48,847 nt of DNA from Akkermansia muciniphila (GTDB lineage: Bacteria > Verrucomicrobiota > Verrucomicrobiia > Limisphaerales > UBA9464): NCBI GenBank assembly GCA_945900455.1, contig CAMDJH010000008.1, forward strand, positions 1 through 48,847, given 5' to 3'. Numbering within the stretch: position 1 is the stretch's first letter; each line of letters opens with the position of its first letter. The position numbers and the translations under genes were made by a program. Shown here piece after piece: positions 27,001 through 35,153 of this stretch. The notes under the pieces are model-generated. The model was given only the letters and a program-made list of their open reading frames with translations. It had not been told where the DNA came from and did no database searches.

Positions 27001-30000
27001 ACTGAAGGTGAGGGTGACGATTTCCACGGGGTGATCATTGTCCGTAGTGCCCGCGCGAGGCGTCGCGAGTCGAACCACGGGCGGCGTCCGGTCGGCGATC
27101 AATTGAATCTCCTGGGTGACCGCATCCGCCGTGTTGCCTCCCGTGTCGATCGCTCGCGCTCGAATGCGGAAGGACCGCTTGGCGGCTGTCAGCTTCGGAA
27201 TCGTCAAGCGGTACTCAAACGGGAAGCTGCCGTCGCGTGCCACCAGCACCTCGTCCAGGTAGAACTCCACCGCGCGCACTTCAACATCGTCCGTAACGAT
27301 TGCGGTGAAGGTCGCCTGCTTATTTTCCTCCGCCGTGCCGTTGGTGAAGCGTGACTTCAGCGTCACGGTTGGTGGAATTCGCTTCGTGTCGGCGGCTTGG
27401 TAACGGACGACCTCGAGTCCATTCCGGCCGTCGGCGACGTAGCCCAACCCGTTGTGAATGGCGACGGCGGAAGCGAGTCCCGGTGTTGGAAAAGTGGTGA
27501 CAAACTGTGCATTCGTGCCATTGGGGCGGAGGTCGTACAACGAAACGTCGTGTAGACCGTCGTCGGTGCTGAAGGCGCCGACCGCGGCGAAGCCCATTCC
27601 GCTCCCATTCACGATAAGTTGCCGCCAACCCTGCTGACCCGTTTGAACGTGGCGAACGAGCTTGGGAGGGACGCCTGACGTCAGATCCAACACATTGAAC
27701 CCAGCAGTATATGTCGTATAGAGCCGGTCGCCGCCACCGTGTAACCGCAGCCGTCGCTGGCCCGCGCCAATGTTTCCGGGAACATTGACCGATCCGATGA
27801 CGCTGAAGTCGGCGTTCGCCAGAGAGATGACCGAAACTCTGCCCTCGGTGAGCGCGTAGAGGAAGTCGCCCGCGAGGAAAAGATCCTCCACCGGTCCAAG
27901 AATATTCACCCGAGCAATGGCATTTCCGGTTAGCAAATCGACCGCAACGACCTCACCCGATTCAAGGCCCACAAACGCCATGCCGGTCGCCACCGCAACC
28001 GATTTCGCCGGACTTCCGAGGCGCACATGGTGGGTGATGCGTGCCGCCACGGGATCCTGGAGAGCCACAATGGCGAGACCTTCCTGACCGTCCGCAACCG
28101 CCGCAAAGCCATCGCCGCACGCCACGGCTGTCGCGATTCCCGGGGTGTCCACAATGGCGATGAGTGCTGGATTGAGGCCGTTCAAAATATTGAACACCGC
28201 CACGCCGCCCTCCTCCAGGGCCACGACGGCGAGAGTATGGTCGGTGCAGAGATCCACCGCGTTGCCTGGCAGGATTACCGAAGCGATGATTCCCAGAGGT
28301 TCTTCCGTAGCGGCCCCCACGTTCGTGCCTTCGCGGGCTTCTTCCGCATCCGTCACGCCGTCGCCGTCGCTGTCCGCCTTGGTTGAGTCACTGCCGAGAA
28401 TGAACTCTGCGGCGTCGGGCAGACCATCGCCATCCGTATCCAACCCGGGGGCGGGTTCCAGATGAAATTCTGGGAGATCGAACTGCCCGCCGTCTTGCGG
28501 GGAAGTATATTCCGAAGAGCCGATATAGAATCCGTTGGCGCTGAGGATATACTCCCGGTAATGCGTCTTCGCGGACAGCACGATGCCGCGCGGATGTGCG
28601 ATACCATAAGTGCCCGTCTTGCCCCGGGTGATGCGACCCGTGTCGAGATTTTGAATGAGAAAATAATGCAACCCCAACTGTGTGACCAGGGGCGGCTCGG
28701 AGACATTTCCAGCAAGGCGGGCCCGCGATCCTTCGGAAGCCTTTAACGTCGTCCCCAATCTGGCGATCGACTCCAGATCGCGTCCGGTCGGCTCCTGGCC
28801 CCACCAACCCGAGGGATGCCCGCGGACGAAGTCTTCTCGTAGGCTGGCCAAAAGCAGATCATTATTGCCGGATGCCGGGGAGGGGAGCGCAGGTGGGTCG
28901 ACCGTGATAGGCACCGTCAGGAAACAGCGTCGTCCGCAACGGGATTGGAGGGTCGCTGTCACTCCGTACACTCCCGCGGCATCGAAGGTCACGACCATCA
29001 CCGATCGGAAGTCGGGTGGGTTCAATTGTTGTTCGAGCGGTGCACGGGTCTGACCACCGACGACATCCCATGTCAGCGTGCCCTCCTCGGAGCCGACCGT
29101 GCTGATCGCGAACGGTTCTCCCGCACGCGGGTTGCCACTCGGTGCGGTGAGGATGAATGGAGCAAGTTCGCAGGGTGAATCTGCGACCTGGAACGAGATG
29201 CTCTTGGAACAGATGTCGCCACAACGTGTGGTAAAACTCACCCGAACCGTCTTCTGTCCCGGAGTGCAGAATCGCACGATCGCAAATGCGGAACGTCCGG
29301 TCGTGGGGTCAGGCAACGTCAGTGGGCCTGGTTCCGTGACCACCCCGTCCCCGGCGTCCCAGCGAATGTCACCCACCCCATCGGACCCGGATTCGATCAG
29401 GATTGGGCGACTCACCTTAAGTTCACCCAGGCCGATTTGTGGCGCGTCCAGGTCGCAGATTGCCCCTTGAATCGTAGCGGTGAGCGTCTGCTCGCAGGAC
29501 TCGCCGCACGGGGTGACGAGACGCACGCGGATGGTCTTCTGGCCGGGCGTACAATAGCGAATGATCGCGAAGGCATCGTAGGCGCTCGCTACCGGCACCT
29601 GTTCCGGACCGGGATCGACGACCGTGCCGCCCGAACCCGCGTCCCACGTGATGCGACCCGACGTGCTTGCCTTGGTAAAAATGGCGAAGGATTCACCCAC
29701 ACGGAGATTCCCGAGCTCAATCCGGGGCGGGTCCAGGCTGCACGGTGCGGCGGCGATATCCACGGAGAACTCCTGGGCGCAAACTTCGCCACAGGGCGTC
29801 CGTAAGGTGGCTCGGATGGTTTTTCTGCCCGGCGTGCAAAACTGAAAGCCCGAGAAAGTCTCGTATCCGCTCGGACCGGCTTGCCAGGGAAGCTCGGTTG
29901 GCGCTTCCAAGTTCAAAATGGTCGCGCCGCCCGCATCCCACGTCAGAGTCCCAGGCGACGTTGCGGTGGTATACAAGACGAAACTCTCGCCCAGCTTGGC

Positions 30001-32061
30001 CTCACCCAATCCGACCCTGAGGGGTGAAAGACCACAGACGGTGTTCTCGATTTCAAAGATCTGGAACTCACTACACGTCGTGCCGCAAGGCGTTGTCACG
30101 GTCCAGTCCACCCGATGCCGCCCCGGGGTGCAGAACCGGATCTGGGCGGGAATGCTGGAGCCCCGGTTCGGTGTGCCGGCAGTAGCGGTCCACTCGACGT
30201 CCCCGAGGATGGGTGAGCCGTCGGTGTCCTGGAGGTTAAGAAGGATGGGTTCACCGCGTTTAAACGGCGGAGCGTGGGCGGGGATGAATCCAGCGTGACA
30301 CACCGGCAATTCGTTCTGACTGACATTGAATGTGACGCTCTGCTCGCATGGATCACCGCATTCGGGTGTCAGCTTGGCCGTGACCGTGTGGTTCCCCGTT
30401 TGACAGAACAGTGCCGTGAAACTTTCTCCCGACTGTCGGCGCTGCCCTCGGGCGGAAGGGGCCGACCACGTCACCAAGCCGGGAGTGTGTCCGCTGCCAA
30501 CGTTGAAGGTGCGCTTGCCGTCGGGGCCGATCGACATCGTGACTGGGCCAAGGTTACACTCCTGCGGTTCGCAGCGTCGCTTGATCTTGCCCTTTCGACC
30601 CCGGGTACCCGGTTGGGTTCCGTGCCATCCCGGTTTGCGAATGCCCACATCCGGATCGGTTACGACAAAGTTCCCGTCCGACGTCACCGTCATCGAACCA
30701 ACAATCTCCCAGTCTCCGAGATCATGGTCGAAGCTCCACAAGGCTGACTTCGCCCCCGGCAGGAGCTTTTGGCCCGTCCGCGGATCGGGCAGGTTGGGAA
30801 ATCGTACGGGCACGGGTTGTGCGAAGTTCTGCCCCCCATCGGTCTGAACAGTGATCACCAGGGCGAACTTCAGGTCGTCGGGCAATGGTTCGGGCAATCG
30901 ATCGGGAGCAACCGGTGCGATGCCTACTTTGCCACCGCGGGTCCCGTTGTCGCTATAGAGCGCATTCGGTGGAACTTCGATGCGCACCCCCTCCAATTCG
31001 GGGTTTCGCGCCAGAACCGCCTTGGGGAATTCGATTCGGGTTTCCGCAACCGAGCTGACGCGTTGCAGCGTCTCCGGCACAATCAACGGGAGGAATATCT
31101 CGCCCGTGCCGCTGGCCAAGTTGTCTCCTTTGCCGGGAATTGCCTCCCAAGCCTTTCCGATGAACGGGTAATAGTCATTCGTCGGCCAATGGCTTCCTTT
31201 TGCTGTGCGGCCATCGATGTGCACGAAGAATCGTCCCGCCGGGGTCGGAGCCAACGTGAAGTTTCCACGAGCATCCGTCCTCGTCCGCAGAGTTTCCTCC
31301 CTGCCATCCACGGTGATCGTCACGCCTTCGAGCGGACGATTGACGGAGTTCGTGCCGACCCGTTCTGAAGCAAACACGCGTCCGATGACTCCGGTGCCCG
31401 GTACGGCACTGATACTCAACGTCTCGAAATCGATCACGCCTGCGCCACCGGCTACGCCGTCCCCATCGGCATCCAGCGTGGAATCTCCGTCGAGAGTGAC
31501 ACGGATGTGGGCACTGCCGGGAAGATCTTCGAGAAAGAACAGCGTCGCCGTCTGCCGATCGCCGGAAAGTTCACTGCGGGTCAACAATCTTCGCCCACCG
31601 AACTCCGCCCGGAAATGATCCCTCGAAAGTTCGGTGTTGCGCGCCAAGGGGCCGCTGAAGCGCAGAACCGTTTCGCGGGTTACGGCAACGCCTGATTCTC
31701 CGTTCGCGGGTGACGATTCGACGATGTGTGTAACCGGGGGAGCAGTTTGACGAAGCCGGAAGAATCGTCGGGAATTTTCAGCCGGAACATCGACGGTAAA
31801 TTTGCTGCCGATCAGGACCGGTACGGCGAGGATCGGCGTCCAGGACGTTACTGCGCCGAGATCGTCGGTACGTTCCAGTTGGAAACCACCCGCAGCGCTC
31901 GGCCACTCGACGCGGACGGCTCGGTTGGGCAGCAACGTGCCGCTCACCGTCGGCTGACCCTGGAGATCAGCCAGGGGGAGAACCGCGAGCAAGGTTCCGA
32001 GGGCCGCTGCGTGTAACCATCCATCGCGCACGCGAGGGACGCGGATATTGATAGGTTCCAT
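24004..32061 (-). CDS. Giant modular secreted protein (2685 aa) with Ig-like, Cys-repeat, LVIVD and propeller modules
   Basis: The start has a signal peptide (about residues 14-35, HAAALGTLLAVLPLADLQGQ). Modules in order: Big_5-like Ig domain (108-215), carboxypeptidase regulatory-like domain (225-330, LEGVTITVDG), and tandem PKD-like repeats with a fixed four-cysteine pattern (about 520-1060). Then come thrombospondin-3/EF-hand-like Asp repeats (1206-1247, DTDGDGLPDAAEF and DSDGDGVTDAEEA), LVIVD-type propeller repeats (1255-1570), one Big_9-like and two SbsA-type Ig domains (1570-1930, LTFSELLDPATLT and VTFNGPMDPASMTP), and PPC-like sandwiches (1930-2340). A C-terminal kelch/delta-60-like propeller (2340-2685) has repeated "LARWNGSAW" and "LYAGGDF" units. 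Domain limits are estimates. No sorting signal or anchor is visible at the C terminus. It is probably an adhesin or surface-layer protein. Confidence 0.88.
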   Translation of the reverse strand: MEPINIRVPRVRDGWLHAAALGTLLAVLPLADLQGQPTVSGTLLPNRAVRVEWPSAAGGFQLERTDDLGAVTSWTPILAVPVLIGSKFTVDVPAENSRRFFRLRQTAPPVTHIVESSPANGESGVAVTRETVLRFSGPLARNTELSRDHFRAEFGGRRLLTRSELSGDRQTATLFFLEDLPGSAHIRVTLDGDSTLDADGDGVAGGAGVIDFETLSISAVPGTGVIGRVFASERVGTNSVNRPLEGVTITVDGREETLRTRTDARGNFTLAPTPAGRFFVHIDGRTAKGSHWPTNDYYPFIGKAWEAIPGKGDNLASGTGEIFLPLIVPETLQRVSSVAETRIEFPKAVLARNPELEGVRIEVPPNALYSDNGTRGGKVGIAPVAPDRLPEPLPDDLKFALVITVQTDGGQNFAQPVPVRFPNLPDPRTGQKLLPGAKSALWSFDHDLGDWEIVGSMTVTSDGNFVVTDPDVGIRKPGWHGTQPGTRGRKGKIKRRCEPQECNLGPVTMSIGPDGKRTFNVGSGHTPGLVTWSAPSARGQRRQSGESFTALFCQTGNHTVTAKLTPECGDPCEQSVTFNVSQNELPVCHAGFIPAHAPPFKRGEPILLNLQDTDGSPILGDVEWTATAGTPNRGSSIPAQIRFCTPGRHRVDWTVTTPCGTTCSEFQIFEIENTVCGLSPLRVGLGEAKLGESFVLYTTATSPGTLTWDAGGATILNLEAPTELPWQAGPSGYETFSGFQFCTPGRKTIRATLRTPCGEVCAQEFSVDIAAAPCSLDPPRIELGNLRVGESFAIFTKASTSGRITWDAGSGGTVVDPGPEQVPVASAYDAFAIIRYCTPGQKTIRVRLVTPCGESCEQTLTATIQGAICDLDAPQIGLGELKVSRPILIESGSDGVGDIRWDAGDGVVTEPGPLTLPDPTTGRSAFAIVRFCTPGQKTVRVSFTTRCGDICSKSISFQVADSPCELAPFILTAPSGNPRAGEPFAISTVGSEEGTLTWDVVGGQTRAPLEQQLNPPDFRSVMVVTFDAAGVYGVTATLQSRCGRRCFLTVPITVDPPALPSPASGNNDLLLASLREDFVRGHPSGWWGQEPTGRDLESIARLGTTLKASEGSRARLAGNVSEPPLVTQLGLHYFLIQNLDTGRITRGKTGTYGIAHPRGIVLSAKTHYREYILSANGFYIGSSEYTSPQDGGQFDLPEFHLEPAPGLDTDGDGLPDAAEFILGSDSTKADSDGDGVTDAEEAREGTNVGAATEEPLGIIASVILPGNAVDLCTDHTLAVVALEEGGVAVFNILNGLNPALIAIVDTPGIATAVACGDGFAAVADGQEGLAIVALQDPVAARITHHVRLGSPAKSVAVATGMAFVGLESGEVVAVDLLTGNAIARVNILGPVEDLFLAGDFLYALTEGRVSVISLANADFSVIGSVNVPGNIGAGQRRLRLHGGGDRLYTTYTAGFNVLDLTSGVPPKLVRHVQTGQQGWRQLIVNGSGMGFAAVGAFSTDDGLHDVSLYDLRPNGTNAQFVTTFPTPGLASAVAIHNGLGYVADGRNGLEVVRYQAADTKRIPPTVTLKSRFTNGTAEENKQATFTAIVTDDVEVRAVEFYLDEVLVARDGSFPFEYRLTIPKLTAAKRSFRIRARAIDTGGNTADAVTQEIQLIADRTPPVVRLATPRAGTTDNDHPVEIVTLTFSELLDPATLTAARLQLFSAGLDGKLETPDDVPVLTGALSYNPGINTAQWTFSKGLPIGLYRGLVSPGIADSVGNVTTNAFKWSFTVSGPKITGRLPRPGGFVGGQVIRVTFNGPMDPASMTPANFKLINAGSDGNLGNSDDFIVTRGVLSYDPDRFTALMTFDPSLLVNRFRLVLSSNLTDTAGNRLKTNEVWDFRTLQPSLIANTTLKITGNFPSAGLADEFGLALPGGVPLAIANPGFHRMTLRPPEGDSLFSDETTDLLKITVPTNGTYYLLYENGQNFPTSYDLFVGRYATTTNRVDFSVAEEYRFANASARAVGDLLVFELQLPSNTGFFLEWDPFSSVDGHQRSTMFDPAGKVLFTGNPGANQNEIWRTTTGGTYRFVVELAAVTPPIFTIKRAHERTFNVDLSGLTTYIARTNLNVPGSVDTYNLTLPAGTPFAFVARRTFACLDWDLTDLAGRPLFTDQPASMCGAIEFPDVARGGRYQLRVAGTLQGLGTYEFKIVKPAATITPHDLTATNRFTDSGVLDIPGASRVYELRLAAGESWRFRDPGEGEAATGALWTLNAPDGQILFGPERIGAKVHNLITDLDGTYRLTVSHGGDLQDAGSYEVSLQRFISPAGNWLALQQANGPTNQTFAISLFDSKIVVAGPFGDGSSIARLEGDTWIGFGRAEKTNGNPAAVFTLLAQGGNLYAGGDFERIGGITANGVARWDGIKWHPLGDGLTVSPPAFQVRALVFHGNDLFVGGRFQRSGTLNVTNLARWNGSAWSAVGWHTFLGLPDQFGIGGRPDTSEVVHALAVFGDLLIVGGDFQFPGNDIVGIGFDGLLNNTRFGVDGFAGAGRFDPADVRALSTTAARLIAGGSYHRIWTRLLQPRAVENLATWDGTTWTDFAGGLDGPVNTTAWEGDVLYAGGEYSYAGLRGTTDGRGTLANGISRWDGLRWTTLGFGVEREAVANEPRAPGRVNGILANPDQVIVVGDFHFTGNIPASFIGIWRKKP

Positions 32062-32116
32062 ACGAGCTCGCGTGTCTCACCGATACAGCAGAGCCCGTTA
32101 ATAATGATCAGGGAGG

Positions 32117-32290
32117 CTAACGCATGACGGAGCCGGCGACGGCATCCGCCTCGTGCTCAAACACGTCACTGTTACTGCTTACGATTAATTTCCCGCCCTT
32201 GACGGAATTCTTCGGCCGGGCCGCCAGATCTTTGATCTTTGCACTCTTGCTTTTCGGGTTCGCACCTCGCTTCGAATCGGTTTTTGCCAT
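32117..32290 (-). CDS. 57-residue basic protein of unknown function
   Basis: The ATG at 32290 opens a 57-residue protein rich in Lys (MAKTDSKRGANPKSKSAKI). A KDLAARPKNSVKGGKLIV segment follows, then an acidic tail ending VFEHEADAVAGSVMR. The longer frame to 32440 runs into the enolase-superfamily gene and has no homology, so the short start is preferred. The arrangement of a Lys-rich head, a DL motif and a VKGG segment recalls short, widespread precursor-like peptides, but I cannot assign it. It begins 44 bases after the upstream enolase-superfamily stop, so it may belong to the same operon. Confidence 0.5.
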   Translation of the reverse strand: MAKTDSKRGANPKSKSAKIKDLAARPKNSVKGGKLIVSSNSDVFEHEADAVAGSVMR

Positions 32291-32333
32291 GGGAGCCTTT
32301 CGTGTACTGGTGTTATTGAAATTTTGGACCGCG

Positions 32334-33551
32334 TCACCGAACTCGATATCGTTCCAACGCTTCTTCATCAACATCCAAACCAATTCCTGGCAAATCGGGC
32401 AGGACGATTTCCCCGTCCTTGAACCCGAAGAACTTGCCACCGTTCAGAACTTTGAAACCCGGGCTCCATTGCTCCTCAGGCAAGAGCGGTGGTGTAATAA
32501 GGGCTAGTTCCTGCCATTCTGCACCGATGGCGGCACTGGCTTGGACCCAACCGGCAAGGCGCAGGCCCATGGTGCCATGCAAAATGCAGGGGACGTGGAA
32601 CGCCTCAGCCATGGCGGCGACCTTTCGGCAGATTAGGATGCCGCCTGACCCGCCACCTTCCGGTTGGAGGATGTCATAGGTGCCGTTCATCAGGCACTCG
32701 CGGAATGAATCTAAACCGACATAGCCTTCGCCCCCGGTGATCGGGATGTCCACATCGCGCGCCAACCTCGCCGGGCTGAGGAAATCATCCCGGTCGAACG
32801 GCTCTTCCAGCCAGGTCGCCTGGTGCTTCTCCATCGCCCGCGCAACCTTGAGCGCGGTCGGGTAGTCCCAGGTTTTCTGACCGACCGAATGCGGCAAATG
32901 GGCGGTCCGATCGAACATGATGGCGAAGTCCGGACCGACGGCCGCGCGGATGACCCGGCACGCTTCGGCATCGTCGAGCGGCTTGGGCCGCCAAGCCCGA
33001 ATTTTCATCCCCTTGAATCCCGCTTTTTGAATTCGGACGGCCATCTCGGCTTGTTGATCGTAGGAGACGTGAGATTGATCCAAATTGCCTGGCCAAACGC
33101 ACGTTAAATAGACTTTGACACTCTTTCTGGCTCCGCCGAGGAGACGGTATACCGGTTGCCCGGCCAGCTTCCCAATGGCGTCCCAAAGCGCGTGTTCGAG
33201 TCCACCCCATTCGATCAGTCCGTTCTTGAGATGACGTTCGATCGCGAACAGATCCTTGCCGACGAGTGATGGGCGAATTCGGGCATCGAGCAATTCCGAT
33301 GGCGGACCGGCGAACGAGTAACCGCGAACCCCGGCGTCGGTGTCAACGCGGGCGACTTGATACGACGCGATCTTGCCCACCGCGGCCTCTTCGCTGGAGA
33401 TCGGGATGCGGATCGCAAAACTTTCGATTCCGGTGATCTTGACCGACCGAATGTCCTGAAGAGCGGCGTGCAGCCGCCCGATTGGCAATGTGCCCGCCGC
33501 AGCAACCGCGGCGCTGGCCTTCAAAAAATCACGTCGAGAGAGATGTGCCAT
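32334..33551 (-). CDS. Tat-exported enolase-superfamily (mandelate racemase/muconate lactonizing) enzyme
   Basis: The 405-residue product has a twin-arginine signal, LSRRDFLKASAAVAAAGTLP, from the ATG at 33551; a frame open to 33659 adds 36 residues that do not look like a leader. Residues 30-140 fit the capping domain and the rest the (beta/alpha)7 barrel. Probable active-site groups are K183-I-R185, metal ligands D214 (IMFDRTAHL), E249 or E250 (WLEEPF) and E275 (ITGGEGY), QPEGGGSGG near residue 297, and H325 (ILHGTMG). The first motif is KxR instead of KxK. Reaction: proton abstraction alpha to a carboxylate, as in dehydratases or racemases of sugar acids; the substrate is not deducible. 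It lies downstream of a DUF1501 gene. Confidence 0.87.
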   Translation of the reverse strand: MAHLSRRDFLKASAAVAAAGTLPIGRLHAALQDIRSVKITGIESFAIRIPISSEEAAVGKIASYQVARVDTDAGVRGYSFAGPPSELLDARIRPSLVGKDLFAIERHLKNGLIEWGGLEHALWDAIGKLAGQPVYRLLGGARKSVKVYLTCVWPGNLDQSHVSYDQQAEMAVRIQKAGFKGMKIRAWRPKPLDDAEACRVIRAAVGPDFAIMFDRTAHLPHSVGQKTWDYPTALKVARAMEKHQATWLEEPFDRDDFLSPARLARDVDIPITGGEGYVGLDSFRECLMNGTYDILQPEGGGSGGILICRKVAAMAEAFHVPCILHGTMGLRLAGWVQASAAIGAEWQELALITPPLLPEEQWSPGFKVLNGGKFFGFKDGEIVLPDLPGIGLDVDEEALERYRVR

Positions 33552-33701
33552 GGGATTCCAATGGATAGAATTTAGTATCGATGCTCCGCGGTTAGGGAAG
33601 ATTGTTCCCGCGAGGCAAATGGATGCTCGCGAGCCTTCCTCTTGGGGGCAGGTAGTCAAGGCCGAATTCTATGGCATACACGCCTTGCACAAGGACACAC
33701 G

Positions 33702-35147
33702 TTAGGCCAGGAGGTTATGGATCACGCGGGAAGGTTTCCCGTCGGTGAGATGCTGCGGTTGTCCGTTGTAGTGAAATGCCAGTTCAGAATGGTCGAATCC
33801 GAAAAGATGCAAGAGCGTCGCGTGGTAGTCATTTGGGCTGACTCGATCCTCGACCGCTTTGTGCCCAAACTCATCGGTTGCTCCATAGACGGTGCCACCG
33901 CGAATACCGCCACCGGCCAGCCACGTGCTGAATCCCTGCCCATTGTGATCACGGCCGGCCTTTTCCGCAGCGCCGTGGTTTTCCGTGACGGGAAGCCGGC
34001 CGATTTCTCCGCCCCAATGAACGATCGTGGTGTCAAGAAGGCCGCGCGCTTTGAGGTCCATGACAAGGGCGGCCGACGGGCGATCCGTCTTTCGGCAACA
34101 GTCGGCGAGACCCTTCCGGATATTCTCGTGATTGTCCCAGATTTGCCCGTTCACAAACAACTGGACGAAACGGACGCCGCGCTCGATCAGTCGCCGCGCG
34201 AGCAGACAGCGGGTGCCATACTCCTTCGTGATGGGATCGTCCAATCCGTAGAGCTTCTGGGTGGCTTCGGATTCACCGGATAGATCGAGCGCCTCCTTGG
34301 CGGCGAGCTGCATGTGGGCGGCGAGTTCGTAGCTGGCTATTCGCGCTTCGAGATCGGATTCGCCGGGATGCCGAGCCAGATGCTCGCGGTTGAGTTTCTC
34401 GAGAAACTGCAGGTTCTGCCGCTGTAAATCCCCTTGCAACCGCGGTGGCGAATCGAGATTCAAAATTCGTGGTTCGCGCGAGCGCACGACCGTGCCCTGG
34501 AAGAGCGGGGGCATCCAGCCATTCGACCAATTGCGCGCACCATCGACGGGATTCCCGCCGGGATCGGTCAGGACAACATAAGCGGGCAAATCCTGGCTTG
34601 GGTTCCCGAGTGCGTACGTGACCCACGAACCCAATGCGGGGCGCCCCGGTTGAGCGCGGCCCGTGTTCATGGACCATATCGAAGGCTCGTGGCCGTTGAT
34701 ATCTGTGTGCATTGAGCGGATCAGGCAGACGTCATCGACGATCCGTGCAAAATGGGGCAGCAGTTCCGACACGGCCGTCCCGGATGCGCCGTGTTGTTGA
34801 AACTGCCACGGACTGCCAAAAAGCTTTTTGCTCGCGCGATCGACAAAGCTGAACGTGATTTCACCGGAATAATCCTCGCCGCTGCGACGGCTTAGCTCGG
34901 GCTTTGGATCAAAGAGATCCACGTGACTCGGCCCGCCGTGCATGAAAAGGGATATCATGGCGCGCGCCCGGCCCCGGCTCCCCGATATTTTGGGTTTCAG
35001 GTCAAAGGACTGAGCCGTGCGCGGCACGGCCGGAGGCGTGGCGAGAAGGCCGTCGTTGCGAAGCAGGCAGGCGAGGGCAACGCTGCCTACGCCGAGGGCG
35101 TTTCGCTCAAGGAACTGGCGTCGCGTATAGAACGATGTCGGCGTCAT
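33702..35147 (-). CDS. DUF1501 family exported protein, second copy
   Basis: This 481-residue DUF1501 protein has a twin-arginine leader (YTRRQFLERNALGVGSVAL). Family landmarks are FMHGGPSHVDLFDPKPEL (about residue 68), CLIRSMHTDINGHEPS, GTRCLLARRLIERGVRFVQ, and GGEIGRLPVTENHGAAEKA leading to GRDHN. It is clearly a paralogue of the copy at 5912-7387 but differs in most positions. Its start lies 6 bases after the stop of the upstream PSD1 gene, so the pair is certainly one operon. It is expected in the periplasm or at the surface with its cytochrome-domain partner. Confidence 0.94.
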   Translation of the reverse strand: MTPTSFYTRRQFLERNALGVGSVALACLLRNDGLLATPPAVPRTAQSFDLKPKISGSRGRARAMISLFMHGGPSHVDLFDPKPELSRRSGEDYSGEITFSFVDRASKKLFGSPWQFQQHGASGTAVSELLPHFARIVDDVCLIRSMHTDINGHEPSIWSMNTGRAQPGRPALGSWVTYALGNPSQDLPAYVVLTDPGGNPVDGARNWSNGWMPPLFQGTVVRSREPRILNLDSPPRLQGDLQRQNLQFLEKLNREHLARHPGESDLEARIASYELAAHMQLAAKEALDLSGESEATQKLYGLDDPITKEYGTRCLLARRLIERGVRFVQLFVNGQIWDNHENIRKGLADCCRKTDRPSAALVMDLKARGLLDTTIVHWGGEIGRLPVTENHGAAEKAGRDHNGQGFSTWLAGGGIRGGTVYGATDEFGHKAVEDRVSPNDYHATLLHLFGFDHSELAFHYNGQPQHLTDGKPSRVIHNLLA

Positions 35148-35153
35148 GGGAAT

